Assembly (NCBI GenBank): GCA_004295015.1
Contig: SHNE01000055.1
Span: 1 to 64,000 of the forward strand
Reading direction: 5' to 3'
DNA: 64,000 nt
Source of the DNA: Bacteroidota bacterium
GTDB lineage: Bacteria; Bacteroidota; Bacteroidia; AKYH767-A; 2013-40CM-41-45
The notes beneath the pieces are model-generated. The model was not told the DNA's origin. It saw only the letters and a program-made list of their open reading frames with translations, and ran no database searches. Positions 1-9,849 of this stretch are shown here, piece by piece. Position numbers and translations under genes: made by a program. The first letter of the stretch is position 1, and every line of letters begins with the position of its first letter.

Positions 1-633
1 GCTATTCCTGATCGAGTTGCTCTCCAGCAGAGCTCGACTCCGCTTCACTTAACAATACAATATTAGCAAGTAAACGAAATAATTAATTAATTTAGACAAA
101 ATGTTGCGTTAGAAACTTGATGGGAATTTTTATAATTATTGATGAAATGTAATTAAAAATAAATAAACTGCAAATCAGTACAATTAATTTTTGCCTTTAC
201 CTTGTTTTTTTAAAAAAATCATAGCCATGACAGGCACTTGCCTTACCAAATTCCGGAAATAAATAATCCCGACGTCTTTATTTTATATCTTTAAACTGCC
301 AGTATCTATGGGTCTATGCTATCCACATTTAATTAATTAATTCATGAGGCCGGTTTTGGACCTTATGCAAATGTTTATTCATACAAGGGAAATATATAGT
401 CGGGCATTCACAATCATTAAATAGAAATTACTTAACCCAATATGCAAATAAGCAATATACCGGCTTTGAAATAGACTTTTTTGACTTTTCCAATTATAAA
501 AAGATATTCAATATAAAACAGATTCAGGTTTTCTGCCTCGCCTGATAAGACATATAAGCAAGTCTGGCTACTAATGATTTGTTTTAATTTCTTTCCTCGG
601 CATTTTTCCATAACTTTAATCCAAATTAACTCT
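1..633. other. AT-rich region without recognisable gene
   Basis: No convincing coding frame on either strand. The first 45 bases hold an imperfect inverted repeat (about 14-40, arms GCTCT/AGAGC extended by GAGT/ACTC). The rest is AT-rich with two ATTAATTAATT-type runs (near 82-92 and 331-341). It presumably holds the 5' leader of the gene starting at 634, but no clear TAnnTTTG promoter was found. Confidence 0.5.
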
Positions 634-2712
634 ATGAAATTTGTTTTCCTCTATGTATGCCTGCTGTTTTTTTACACGAGTCAGGCTCAAGTCGAACCCA
701 TGCAATGGCAAAGTCAGCTTCCAACGAGTTACGACTACAACGATATGCAAATGCTCGACAGCAATAGCATAATTGCTGTGGGACTGACAGGTAGTTTTAT
801 TCGTTCAGATGATGGTGGCTCAAACTGGAAATTCGTTTGGACAAACACCTTAATGAATCTTACCGGTCTAGATTTCCCGGATAACAATACAGGATATGCC
901 TGTGGCAATGGAAATGAATATTATTTCGAACAGGGAATTCTGGTGAAGACAATAGATGGTGGCAATACATGGGATTCGATTGGGCTTCCTTTTTATGCCA
1001 ATTTTTCTACTCTGGATTTTATCAGTCCGGATTCCGGGTGGGTGGCAGGTGATAGCGGAAAAGTATTTCGGACATACACCGGTGGGCTTACATGGGATGA
1101 TGTTTCTTTTTCTGAAACCAGAATGGCGCGTTCAATAGTAATGCTCAACTCTGATACCGGTTTTGTTGCAGGTGACGGAGGTTTACTTTATCGAACGTAC
1201 AATGGGGGGCTCAACTGGACATCTTGCCCTACTTCAACAAGCGATGATATTAACTCCCTGTTTTTTCTGAATAGCAGGACAGGCTGGTGTACTACTGATT
1301 TTGAAAAAATTTACAGAACAGATAATAGCGGAGATACGTGGACTCTTCAATTGAATGGAGGCGGTACTTCTCCTGTGAACTCAATTTGTTTTATTGATTC
1401 TTTGAATGGTCATGCATTATCAACTGCCTTCAGGTACCGGACAAGCAATGGCGGCCAATCATGGCAAACGCAAAATCAAACCTATCATTATAATTTTAAT
1501 ATTGCCTTTTCCGATTTAATGCATGGATTTATTTCCGGTTCACATGGTAATATTCAAAAGACAAGTGATGGTGGTAATAGCTGGACTGATGTTGCCGCGG
1601 AAAATAACTTCTATGCATATAAAAACATCCAATTCACAGATGCCACTACCGGATACTGCGTTGGCGAGCATGGAAAAATTCGTAAGACAATAAACGGGGG
1701 ACAAGATTGGTCCTATCTTGCCACTTCTTCACTCATTGATTTTAATGATTTGTTTTTTCTCAATTCAAATCTTGGATATGTAGTGGGGAAGACAGGATGG
1801 GTTTTAAAAACCATCAATGGCGGAACATCTTTCATCCAGATAAATACAGGCGGCACGAATGATCTGTATTCAGTATTTTTTATCAGTGCAGATACAGGCT
1901 GGGTAAGTGGTGCGAACAGCGCTGTTTATAAAACTGTTAATGGTGGTTCCACATGGATCCAGCAAACGCTCCCTACATTCACCTACGGTGGGTATGATAT
2001 TGTTTTTACAGATGCAAATACAGGATACATTGGAAGCTGGGCAAACAGAATTTACAAAACCACGGATGGCGGAAGCACCTGGAATGAAACACCCAATCTT
2101 CCTTCTGTGAACAGTATTATCAAACTTCAGTTTATAAATCCGGATACGGGATGGGCCACTTCGGAGCATGGATATATTATGAAGACTACTGATGCCGGAC
2201 AAAACTGGTCAATTCAAAATCACTTCTGCTTCTCACCGGCTGATGCATTCCATTTTTATGATGCATTGAATGGATTTGCTGCAGGGGGACTGGCTAATTA
2301 TAATTGCAGATTATACCGCACAAGAGATGGGGGTGATACCTGGGAAAACACTAATTTACCATTCGGATATAGCATCAACGGACTTTGGATGACTGATACG
2401 AATCGTGCATATGTCGCTGCCGAATGGGGAACTATTCTTCTTTATGGAGATACGACGAATATTATCACCGGCCTTTCTAATCCAATGAGCAGCGATAACA
2501 GACTTATTTGTTATCCTAATCCCGCTTCAGATTATATTGAAGTTCAAATTCCGTCACACTATCAAAAGGAAAACATTCTTCTCTATAATTCCATGGGCAA
2601 ATTGATAAGAATATTCTCAGCCGGAGAAAATCGAATTAGTATTAAAGGTTTAGCACAGGGAATATATTTTTTACATGTCAAAGATCATTATGGGAAACTT
2701 ATTATTGAATAA
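634..2712 (+). CDS. T9SS-sorted YCF48/BNR-like propeller protein
   Basis: Secreted repeat protein of about 692 residues. The start at 634 is preferred over an upstream in-frame ATG at 574 because it puts a clean signal peptide ending in SQAQ at the N-terminus. The body holds about 13 repeats of the T-x-D/N-G-G-x-x-W type (for example TSDGGNSW, TVNGGSTW, TRDGGDTW), the turn motif of YCF48/BNR beta-propellers, each preceded by a DxxTGyacG-type strand. The last 75 residues form a type A T9SS sorting domain that begins at YPNPASDY and ends with GIYFLHV. Such proteins are exported by T9SS and attached to or released from the cell surface. The ligand or function cannot be told from sequence; enzyme activity is unlikely. 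It is one of eight T9SS cargo genes in the window. Confidence 0.88.
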   Translation: MKFVFLYVCLLFFYTSQAQVEPMQWQSQLPTSYDYNDMQMLDSNSIIAVGLTGSFIRSDDGGSNWKFVWTNTLMNLTGLDFPDNNTGYACGNGNEYYFEQGILVKTIDGGNTWDSIGLPFYANFSTLDFISPDSGWVAGDSGKVFRTYTGGLTWDDVSFSETRMARSIVMLNSDTGFVAGDGGLLYRTYNGGLNWTSCPTSTSDDINSLFFLNSRTGWCTTDFEKIYRTDNSGDTWTLQLNGGGTSPVNSICFIDSLNGHALSTAFRYRTSNGGQSWQTQNQTYHYNFNIAFSDLMHGFISGSHGNIQKTSDGGNSWTDVAAENNFYAYKNIQFTDATTGYCVGEHGKIRKTINGGQDWSYLATSSLIDFNDLFFLNSNLGYVVGKTGWVLKTINGGTSFIQINTGGTNDLYSVFFISADTGWVSGANSAVYKTVNGGSTWIQQTLPTFTYGGYDIVFTDANTGYIGSWANRIYKTTDGGSTWNETPNLPSVNSIIKLQFINPDTGWATSEHGYIMKTTDAGQNWSIQNHFCFSPADAFHFYDALNGFAAGGLANYNCRLYRTRDGGDTWENTNLPFGYSINGLWMTDTNRAYVAAEWGTILLYGDTTNIITGLSNPMSSDNRLICYPNPASDYIEVQIPSHYQKENILLYNSMGKLIRIFSAGENRISIKGLAQGIYFLHVKDHYGKLIIE

Positions 2713-2783
2713 TGTTTTGGAATTTTACTTTCACCGCTGAATAAAACCATTTACAACATTAGTCTTGTAATATTCTAAAGATC

Positions 2784-3176
2784 ATGATAAAGGACATTAA
2801 AACATACAACAATGCTCAATTGAAGGAAGAGAAAATTATTTGCACTATACTGATGAATGAAATCAGTAAAAGCCTTCCGGAAGCTGAATGCAAAATCTGG
2901 CATGCCCATCCTGTTTGGTTTCTGGATGGAAATCCTATTGCCGGATACAGCAAACTAAAAGATGGAATTCGTTTGATGTTTTGGAGTGGTTCTGGTTTTT
3001 CTGAAAAAGATTTAAAGCCGGGAACCGGAAAGTTCAAAGACGCTTCTATTCTTTACACCAGGGCTGATCAAATAAATCCTGATGATCTGCAACGATGGCT
3101 TGAAAAATCAAAAGAAATTCAATGGGATTATAAAAATGTAGTCAAGCGAAAAGGGAAATTGGTTCGATTAAAATAA
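2784..3176 (+). CDS. DUF1801 domain protein
   Basis: Cytoplasmic protein of 130 residues, with no signal peptide or membrane segment. The central region (IWHAHPVWFLDGNPIAGYS, then LMFWSG) resembles the DUF1801/YdhG-like fold, small single-domain proteins of unknown biochemical role that are widespread in Bacteroidota. The C-terminal half carries the family-typical run KFKDASILYTRADQI, followed by a helix and a basic tail. It lies 71 bases after the preceding secreted protein and 109 bases before the MFS permease on the same strand, so it may be a single gene. No function is assigned. Confidence 0.8.
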   Translation: MIKDIKTYNNAQLKEEKIICTILMNEISKSLPEAECKIWHAHPVWFLDGNPIAGYSKLKDGIRLMFWSGSGFSEKDLKPGTGKFKDASILYTRADQINPDDLQRWLEKSKEIQWDYKNVVKRKGKLVRLK

Positions 3177-3285
3177 TTTTTCACCGGAACAATCTTGTCC
3201 TCTCTGTTCTTCATGAATGAATCCTTTTCATATATTGCCGGTACATTTACACAAGCAATGATGCCACAAAATATTTTTCAAGTAT

Positions 3286-4626
3286 ATGAGTAAGGTTATA
3301 CCTGCTCTGTCAGAGAATTCCAAATTAAGATATTTCAATTTTATTGCCCTATACCTGGCACAAGGTATTCCTGAAGGAATGACCTTATTTGGTATACCCG
3401 CATGGTTAGCTATGAATGGGAAATCTCCGGGGGAAATTGGAGCATTTGTTGCAGCTGTAGGGCTACCCTGGAGTTTTAAATTCATTGTAGCACCATTAAT
3501 GGACCGGTTTACCTATTTACCTATGGGTCGAAGAAGACCTTGGGTACTCATTGGGCAACTTGGATTAATAATCAGTTTTGCTGCAATGGCACTTGTTCCC
3601 GATCCATTGAACAACCTGAAACTATTGATGATTGCAGGTTTTGCGGTTGGATTCTTTGGCGCATTCCAGGATGTCGCCACCGATGGAATGGCCATTGACA
3701 TTGTTCCGGTGAATCAGCAAGCCAGAGCAAATGGCTATATGTGGGGTTCAAAAATCATTGGCACCTCCGGTTCCCTGGCTTTGGGAAGCTGGTTACTTAA
3801 CCAATACGGTTTTACATCTGCCATTTTCATGCTATCCATTTCTGTTGGATTGATAATGCTGGCACCATTGTTCTTAAGGGAAAGACCCGGAGAAAAACTG
3901 ATGCCATGGACAAAAGGAAATGCTTCTGCTGAAACTCAAAAAATGCAATTGTCCGGCTGGTCTTCGATATTCAAATCTCTATTCAGCGTTTTTATATTAC
4001 GAAATAGTTTGTTGCTGGCATTTCTTCTGTTTACTCTGCAGGCAGGATTTAATTTTATAGCAACATTACTTCCCATTTTTACGGTGCAAGCTCTTGATTG
4101 GACGGATCAGGAATACTCTCAATTTTTTTCTGCTGCCAGTTTAATTGGTGGAATTGGGGGAATGCTTATTGGAGGTTTTCTGATTGAAAAGTTTGGTAAA
4201 ATACGCATGATGAATTTTTATTTTATGCTGCTCATCGCTTTGGTGATCTCATTGGCTTACCTAAAGTTGTATTGGACTAACACCTTGCTTATTGCAGGTT
4301 TCATGATAGTTTATCAGTTGCTATATGTCTTTAGCTGCATAGGTGTATTTGCAATTTCCATGCAGTGTTGCTGGAAAAAAGTATCAGCAAGCCAGTTTAC
4401 AATATATATGGCACTTGGAAACCTGGGTAGAATCGTTGGTGCCAAATTAATTGGGCCGGTGAAAGATGCCTTTACTTGGGAAGAAACAATGATGGCATTC
4501 GTGGTCTTGTTGTCGCTTGGCTGGATAAGTATGCAGTTCCTTCATATTAACAATCATATTCAACATGTGCAGCGTTTGGACACAACTTTTTTACAAAAAG
4601 AATCACTCAACAACCAAATTCACTAA
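3286..4626 (+). CDS. MFS permease, AmpG-like
   Basis: Integral membrane protein of 446 residues with about 12 hydrophobic segments. The N-terminus (YLAQGIPEGMTLFGIPAWLA, then APLMDR and the loop motif MGRRRPWV) matches the AmpG/MFS_1 group, whose best-known member imports anhydro-muropeptides during cell-wall recycling. The segment FGAFQDVATDGMAIDIVP is also AmpG-like. AmpG-type proteins in Bacteroidota often act on other substrates, so the cargo is uncertain. The ATG at 3286 is used because homology begins within the first 20 residues. The gene stands alone with a 412-base gap behind it. Confidence 0.82.
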   Translation: MSKVIPALSENSKLRYFNFIALYLAQGIPEGMTLFGIPAWLAMNGKSPGEIGAFVAAVGLPWSFKFIVAPLMDRFTYLPMGRRRPWVLIGQLGLIISFAAMALVPDPLNNLKLLMIAGFAVGFFGAFQDVATDGMAIDIVPVNQQARANGYMWGSKIIGTSGSLALGSWLLNQYGFTSAIFMLSISVGLIMLAPLFLRERPGEKLMPWTKGNASAETQKMQLSGWSSIFKSLFSVFILRNSLLLAFLLFTLQAGFNFIATLLPIFTVQALDWTDQEYSQFFSAASLIGGIGGMLIGGFLIEKFGKIRMMNFYFMLLIALVISLAYLKLYWTNTLLIAGFMIVYQLLYVFSCIGVFAISMQCCWKKVSASQFTIYMALGNLGRIVGAKLIGPVKDAFTWEETMMAFVVLLSLGWISMQFLHINNHIQHVQRLDTTFLQKESLNNQIH

Positions 4627-5038
4627 ACCAGTTCACCCTTCTGAAGAAATTAAATTCTCCAATCTTTGACCCGCAATGATCCTTTTTCGTTGCCCAATAA
4701 TTGTAGCATAGGTTACCCCTTACAGATTTACTCGTTTTATATGAGCAGCGAAGTACATGCGCCATATTATGGTATATCCTTTCCGCGTAAATCTGCTAAG
4801 GCTATTATAACTGGCATGGATGCCAAAGATGTGTTGGATCATAAAGCGTAACATCTGCTTATGCAATTTAAAAAGTCTAGTCATTACAATCATTCACCAC
4901 AATTTAGCAAGGAATTCCTTTCTGAATAGTTGCATCAGAAACAAAATTAGCTATATCTTAGTAATTCATTGATCCACGGTTTGATTAGTTCTATAAAATC
5001 ATTTTTATTTAGTGATTTCATTCTCTAAAATAAATTCT
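4627..5038. other. Intergenic region without supported gene
   Basis: This gap lies between the MFS permease and the next secreted protein. A 61-codon frame opening with TTG (4666-4851) is present, but it has no family resemblance and no signal peptide and was not accepted. I saw no hairpin with a T-tract and no consensus promoter. The leader of the gene at 5039 must lie in the last part. Confidence 0.4.
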
Positions 5039-6565
5039 ATGCAAAAAATAATTTTTCTTGGAATTTTCTTTTGTTTTAGCATAAATCTTCGTGCTCAAAC
5101 GACCTTTCAAAAAATTTACAGCCTTCAATCTAATCCTGGCTTGTCGGGCTTGGTTGTAACTGCAAACAATGGCTATGCAATGGCAGGTTTTGTCGACTTC
5201 CAAAGTTGGTTTATAAAATTGGATCCGTTGGGACAAGTACTGATAAGCAAGATGCTGGAAACTCCGGACGGAGATTCAATTCGATCTATTGAAAATTGCA
5301 ACGATGGGGGTTTCATATTGTCGGGTGATGGCCGTGCAGGCCCACAACAGTATAACCTCAATTTATGTAAGTTAGACTCTATGGGGAACATCAGCTGGAC
5401 AAAGTCATTCGGTAACTCAGATGCAGATTTTGCCACAACTGCCAAACAGGTAAATGACGGAGGATTCATAGCTTGTGGAAGAACAAACCTGCAAGGTGGC
5501 CGGACTTATGTTGTCAAGACAGATGCCAATGGAAATCTTCAATGGACAAAATCATATGCCGACACTCTTCAATCCTTTTCCAGTAATTTTCCAAGAGACA
5601 TTATTCAAACCTCTGATCAAGGCTTTTTGATTTGTGGGAATATTAATAGGGGTCCATCAGATATTGACGCTTTTCTGATCAAAACAAATTCAATCGGTGA
5701 AATTATTTGGAATCGCATTTATGAAAATCCGGAATGGAATTCGTTTGAAAAAATCCAAATCAGCTCCGACGGTAATTATGCCTTATGTGGTTGGGTCGAT
5801 GGAATTGCTGACTCCATTGATGGCAGAAACATGTCATTAATAAAAGTCGATCCCTCAGGGAATATTCTGTGGTCAAAAGCCTATGAAAAAGCAGGAGTAG
5901 ATTTTGCCAGCAACATAGATATCAGTTCTGACAATGGATATATTTTATGTGGACTTGCTGATGCTAATTCTGCTGCCAAATGTGTCATTCTTAAAACTGA
6001 TTCTTCCGGAAATATGATTTGGAATAAAGGTTTCCCAATGTTCATCAGCTTCCCGACAGGAAATATTGTCCGAAGCACCCCGGATAATGGTTATGTTATT
6101 GGATCCATTTACACACCATCCTTTCCACAAAAAATATTTTTAGGAAAAACCGACTCTTCCGGTGACGGAAATAATTGCTCACAAAGTATAGTCAGTTTTA
6201 CTGAATCATCTGTATCCTTCACCTACACATCTGGTTTTATTACCGGAACTAATGATAGCACAGAAAACTTTAATCTAAGTACATCAGCCTTAACCCCTGC
6301 AGTAAATACTATTTGCTTCACCAATAATATTGAATCCTTAAGCGGAAGATCTCCGATTAATTTATTTCCTAATCCTGTTAGTCTAAAAACTTGCTATGAT
6401 ATAATACATGGTACAGCATGTCAGGTGGTAAGCGCTAACGGTTCTCGGGTTTATTTTGAGAAAAAAATTCTGGATAGTCATGTAGAACTGGATCTTTCTT
6501 CGCTTACAGCAGGAATCTACTTTTTACTTACCGAAAGAGGGTTTTCAAAAATTGTAAAAGAGTAA
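5039..6565 (+). CDS. T9SS-sorted repeat protein, probable propeller
   Basis: Secreted protein of about 508 residues. The ATG at 5039 is chosen because it gives a signal peptide ending in LRAQ; the longer frame adds a non-hydrophobic extension. The body contains about seven repeats of roughly 50 residues around a D-G/N-G-[FY]-x-x-x-G core (DGGFIACG, DQGFLICG, DNGYILCG), each followed by K-x-D/N-x-x-G-x-x-x-W. This pattern is common in Bacteroidota extracellular proteins and fits a beta-propeller. A short sorting domain begins near LFPNPVS and ends with GIYFLLTERG. No catalytic motif is visible. It converges on the two-component genes, with 76 bases between stop codons. Confidence 0.85.
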   Translation: MQKIIFLGIFFCFSINLRAQTTFQKIYSLQSNPGLSGLVVTANNGYAMAGFVDFQSWFIKLDPLGQVLISKMLETPDGDSIRSIENCNDGGFILSGDGRAGPQQYNLNLCKLDSMGNISWTKSFGNSDADFATTAKQVNDGGFIACGRTNLQGGRTYVVKTDANGNLQWTKSYADTLQSFSSNFPRDIIQTSDQGFLICGNINRGPSDIDAFLIKTNSIGEIIWNRIYENPEWNSFEKIQISSDGNYALCGWVDGIADSIDGRNMSLIKVDPSGNILWSKAYEKAGVDFASNIDISSDNGYILCGLADANSAAKCVILKTDSSGNMIWNKGFPMFISFPTGNIVRSTPDNGYVIGSIYTPSFPQKIFLGKTDSSGDGNNCSQSIVSFTESSVSFTYTSGFITGTNDSTENFNLSTSALTPAVNTICFTNNIESLSGRSPINLFPNPVSLKTCYDIIHGTACQVVSANGSRVYFEKKILDSHVELDLSSLTAGIYFLLTERGFSKIVKE

Positions 6566-6641
6566 TGCACTAACAAGAAGCTTCAACGAGCTTTTATTTC
6601 ATGTAAATACAATTTTTCAATCTGTTCAGCTGCGCTACCGA

Positions 6642-7343
6642 TTAGGTCTCAGGTACATTAAATATAAAGCCAACTTTAAACACATTTTCGATATTTAAAT
6701 TCGGATCTTCCTTTAGGTACTTACGAATTTTTGTAATAAATACATCAAGACTTCGGCCATGAAAATAATCGTTCTCGCCCCAAAGCGCCATTAGTAGATC
6801 CTCTCTTTTGACAATCCTGTTTCTATGTTTGCTGAGGTAGTTCAGTATTTCACATTCTTTTTCAGTGATCCTTCTTACTTGTTCACCAAAACGCAGACTT
6901 TGGTTATAGCAATCAAACAAATACTTTCCAAGAGTAACTATTTCAACTTTGTCTTCACCGGAGTTTTCTTGCAATCTCCTCGTAAAGGCTTTGATTTTCC
7001 ATAATAGTTCTTCTTCATCAAATGGCTTAGAAATATAATCATCCGCTCCAAGATCATAGCCTTTGAGCTTATCTTCTTTTAGAGATTTTGCAGTAATAAA
7101 GATTATCGGAATTCCATTATCCTTTGCCCGAATGGCTTTGGCAAGGCTAAACCCATCCATCTTCGGCATCATCACGTCAAGCAAACATAAATCAAATTGA
7201 TTTTCCTGAAATGCCAGTAGAGCAAGCTCACCATCTTTGCAAAGTTTTACTTCAAAGCCTTCGCCTTCTAAATAATCCACCAACAGTACACCGAGATTCA
7301 GATCATCCTCTGCTAATAAAATTCTGAATTGCTGATTAAACAT
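6642..7343 (-). CDS. OmpR-family response regulator (RprY-like)
   Basis: DNA-binding response regulator of 233 residues. The receiver domain (residues 5-120) has the acidic pair at E12-D13, phospho-acceptor Asp56 in LLDVMMP, the conserved T and K positions (FITAKS, SKPF), and the GADDYISKPF signature. A winged-helix OmpR domain follows (about 130-230), with the typical LTxKE-like start (RITEKECEILNYL) and recognition helix region RSLDVFITKIRKYL. The start codon overlaps the end of the sensor kinase gene by 8 bases, so the two are translationally linked and form a cognate pair. It resembles RprY of Bacteroides, a regulator of stress and redox genes; targets here are unknown. Confidence 0.92.
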   Translation of the reverse strand: MFNQQFRILLAEDDLNLGVLLVDYLEGEGFEVKLCKDGELALLAFQENQFDLCLLDVMMPKMDGFSLAKAIRAKDNGIPIIFITAKSLKEDKLKGYDLGADDYISKPFDEEELLWKIKAFTRRLQENSGEDKVEIVTLGKYLFDCYNQSLRFGEQVRRITEKECEILNYLSKHRNRIVKREDLLMALWGENDYFHGRSLDVFITKIRKYLKEDPNLNIENVFKVGFIFNVPET

Positions 7344-8553
7344 AGGCTATACTGATAACAAAATTTGTTCCTTTTCCTTTTTCACTCTTTAAGTCTATTG
7401 ATCCGCCATGTAATTCAATAATTTTTCTAACGTAGGCCAATCCAAGCCCGAAGCCTTTAACATTATGAACGTCACCTGTCGGAACCCGGAAAAATTTAGT
7501 GAAGATTTTTTGATGATACTCTTTTGCAATCCCAATACCCTTATCAGAAATTGAAATTACTAATTGTTTACCACTATTTTCGGTATGAATAACAATTTCA
7601 GGTTGTTCCCCTGAATACTTAAGTGCATTATCTATTAAATTTCTCAAAGCATTGGTAAGATGTGTTTGGTCTCCAATCACAAAATAATTGCTTGCATCAA
7701 GTTGCAAACTCACTTCCCCCTGTTTGCTTTCAATTTGTATATTGATGTGTTTAATTGCGTTCGAAATTATTTCATGAAAACTAATCTTTGTTTTTTGCAG
7801 TGGTATTTCTCCCCTTTCCAAAGCTGTCATGCTCAGTACCTGTTCAACCTGCATTCTTAACTTCTCATTCTCTTCAAGAATAATTCCTGAATAGTGTTTT
7901 ATCTTATCCTCCTGTTTCAATGTTGAATCTCTCATCAGCATTTTTCCGCTTAATGCAATATTCGTCAGAGGCGTTTTAAATTCATGGGTCATATTATTCA
8001 GAAAATCGGTAGTGTGCTCCGAAATCTTCTTTTCTTTCATGAGCAAAAGAATTGTTCTCCAAAACATGAGCAGTACCACCAAAATCAGAATTACAGATGT
8101 GATAAACATGGTCCCCATCTCTTCAAGAATAAACTGCCTCTTCTTTGGAAGCAGAAGATTTAATTCCAGACCATCTTTACTCACCTCTTCATCGAGGCGC
8201 TTCTTATAAATATTGTTCTTCTTCTTCTCAGAGACAGAGTTTCCGGGAGTACCGGGCTTTTTTACCTCAAAGGCATAATTAAGGTTCAAGTCATAATAAT
8301 TCATATAGTTTGTAAACAATGAATCTGTCTTCTGAATTTCACTGCCGCCAACTTCCTCGTCCAGGTCACGACAAGCTTGTTCATCTGAAGAAAGAACTTC
8401 GGCCGTTTTAGAAAGAACCATGTTTGCTTTCTCATTGAAAATATCTTCCTTTATTTTTGCCGATTGAAAAATCCAATTCACCTGTATAATCAATACAATG
8501 ATCAGGGCTAAAGAAGAAATCGAAATAAAGATTGTTGTCCTGTTCAGTTTCAT
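7336..8553 (-). CDS. Sensor histidine kinase (RprX-like)
   Basis: Membrane sensor kinase of 405 residues. There are two membrane segments (about 8-28 and 148-168) with a periplasmic sensor region of about 120 residues between them, no HAMP obvious, then HisKA with the phospho-acceptor His190 in MTHEFKTPL. The HATPase domain has N-box NLIDNALKYS, G1 DKGIGIA and G2 GFGLGLAYV. The order matches RprX-type kinases. It is the first gene of a two-gene unit with the OmpR-family regulator and is divergent from a TonB_C protein, whose promoter shares the 155-base intergenic region. A TATTTTTG sequence on the reverse strand (8563-8570) lies just before the start. Stimulus unknown. Confidence 0.92.
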   Translation of the reverse strand: MKLNRTTIFISISSLALIIVLIIQVNWIFQSAKIKEDIFNEKANMVLSKTAEVLSSDEQACRDLDEEVGGSEIQKTDSLFTNYMNYYDLNLNYAFEVKKPGTPGNSVSEKKKNNIYKKRLDEEVSKDGLELNLLLPKKRQFILEEMGTMFITSVILILVVLLMFWRTILLLMKEKKISEHTTDFLNNMTHEFKTPLTNIALSGKMLMRDSTLKQEDKIKHYSGIILEENEKLRMQVEQVLSMTALERGEIPLQKTKISFHEIISNAIKHINIQIESKQGEVSLQLDASNYFVIGDQTHLTNALRNLIDNALKYSGEQPEIVIHTENSGKQLVISISDKGIGIAKEYHQKIFTKFFRVPTGDVHNVKGFGLGLAYVRKIIELHGGSIDLKSEKGKGTNFVISIAYV

Positions 8554-8708
8554 ATGCTAAATCAAAAATAGTCTATTTGCACGGTATATATTTTGCATTA
8601 ACAAGTTAATAACAAGTAAATAACTCCTCACTAACAAGATTCGCCTGAAATTGCAATACTTTTGAAGAAGAATTCCATGTATCAAAAACTGATCTAAAAG
8701 AAATCAAC
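8554..8708. promoter_or_regulatory. Divergent promoter region, kinase / TonB_C gene
   Basis: 155-base divergent intergenic region. On the plus strand TACTTTTG (8657-8664) fits the Bacteroidota -7 consensus TAnnTTTG, 45 bases before the ATG at 8709. On the minus strand TATTTTTG (8570-8563) fits for the kinase operon. Neither has a well-placed TTG -33 element, so both assignments are tentative. Autoregulation by the response regulator at this spot is plausible but inferred only from the layout. Confidence 0.4.
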
Positions 8709-9506
8709 ATGAAAAATTATATCCTGCTTTCCATCTTACTTCTGCTGATCATTCCTGTCTTTTCACAAAAACAGGAGTTTGAATATCCCGGAAGAATGAC
8801 TCCGGCTATCTCCAGCGAAGAAATCGCAAGTGCCAATTACCTTACTGAAATAATGCCCGATTTTTGTCGAACCTTTTCCCTACCGTTCAGTGAACAAAAA
8901 ATTTACAGAAGACTGAATCTGGCCTACTATTCACAAGGATACAATATAGAGAAGCAAGAAAATTATTCTCAACTTATAGAATTTGTCTCGGTAGAAATTT
9001 CTGCAGGCTCTAAAGGAAAATTATATTCCGCAACAAGCACAGGCGAAAAGCTTAGTGAAGAACAAAAAGGCATTTTAAGGAAAGCAGATCTCGGATCAAA
9101 CATTCGGATAAGTATAAAGTTCAAGTCGAAAGATCCGATGAATGATACGAAAGATAAAACTGAAAAAATTACTGAAGGGCAATATACGGTAACTGTAATC
9201 CCGGCTACCGAGGCACGATTGGCCGGAGGATGGAAGCAGTTCTCACAATACATAAGAACATCGCTCTTCCGAAAAAATTCAGACAAAGGATACTCCGGTC
9301 AAATTAGTAAGGCGCAAGTTCAATTTACAATAAATGAAGAGGGTCAAATAATAAATGCTAAACTAAATCGCAGCTCAGGAAATCCCGAAACAGACAAGTT
9401 AATATTAGAAGCCATAAATCAAATGCCTCGGTGGGAGCCGGCAAAAAATTTCATGGGATTAAAAGTTAAACAACAGATGGAGATTGTTTTCGGAGGAGGT
9501 TGTTAA
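8709..9506 (+). CDS. Secreted TonB C-terminal-domain protein
   Basis: Protein of 265 residues with an N-terminal signal peptide ending at SQ (residue 20). The C-terminal 80 residues form a TonB_C domain: AQVQFTINEEGQIINAKLNR, then SGNPETDKLILEAINQMP and the W-x-P-A block. The middle part (about 30-170) is charged and unrecognised. Unlike classical TonB it has no proline-rich spacer, and the single hydrophobic segment looks cleavable, so a direct role in energising outer-membrane transporters is doubtful. Similar stand-alone TonB_C proteins are common in Bacteroidota with unknown role. It is divergent from the RprX-like kinase and may belong to its regulon; that link is inferred from position. 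Confidence 0.8.
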   Translation: MKNYILLSILLLLIIPVFSQKQEFEYPGRMTPAISSEEIASANYLTEIMPDFCRTFSLPFSEQKIYRRLNLAYYSQGYNIEKQENYSQLIEFVSVEISAGSKGKLYSATSTGEKLSEEQKGILRKADLGSNIRISIKFKSKDPMNDTKDKTEKITEGQYTVTVIPATEARLAGGWKQFSQYIRTSLFRKNSDKGYSGQISKAQVQFTINEEGQIINAKLNRSSGNPETDKLILEAINQMPRWEPAKNFMGLKVKQQMEIVFGGGC

Positions 9507-9849
9507 TTACCCTTTGTTGCTCTGCTTTCACTTAAATTAAATTTTAATGGTTTTGCTTGGTGTTTTATTCACTCAAACCCTTTACTAATTTTCTTTGTAA
9601 TCACTTCTCCAGCCTTCCACATTTTCTTCTAATTGCCCGGCTTGAAAATAAAATGCCGAAAAATTCAGCAGAGGAAATAATTATTCCGGGCAAGTCCTGC
9701 CTAAATGCTCGATACTAAATTATCCCATGTGTATCCACGAAATACCTGCATAAACCGGGCAAAACACAATACAAGCTTTGGGGATTGGCATTACACAAAT
9801 AATTTGTACTTTTATTGAACAGTGATGAGCAATGTTTAAATGAAGCACC
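9507..9849. other. Intergenic region with one promoter candidate
   Basis: No coding frame is supported in these 343 bases. Near the right end, TTG at 9785-9787 followed after 19 bases by TACTTTTA (9807-9814) matches the Bacteroidota promoter layout with one mismatch in the -7 box. It would start a transcript about 30 bases before the ATG at 9850. The rest shows no repeat or terminator. Confidence 0.45.

Noticed and set aside
14..40. Imperfect inverted repeat at the left edge
   Set aside because: Broken stem without a T-tract and at the window edge; its context cannot be judged.
319..327. CTATCCACA, one mismatch from a DnaA box
   Set aside because: Single isolated site, no cluster, AT-rich unwinding element or dnaA nearby; not evidence of oriC.
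4666..4851. 61-codon frame starting with TTG in an intergenic gap
   Set aside because: No ATG at the start, no family resemblance, no signal peptide and no adjacent promoter; treated as chance.
6566..6641. Short hairpin between convergent genes (AAGCT/AGCTT)
   Set aside because: Five-base stem with weak T-tract; too weak to call a terminator.
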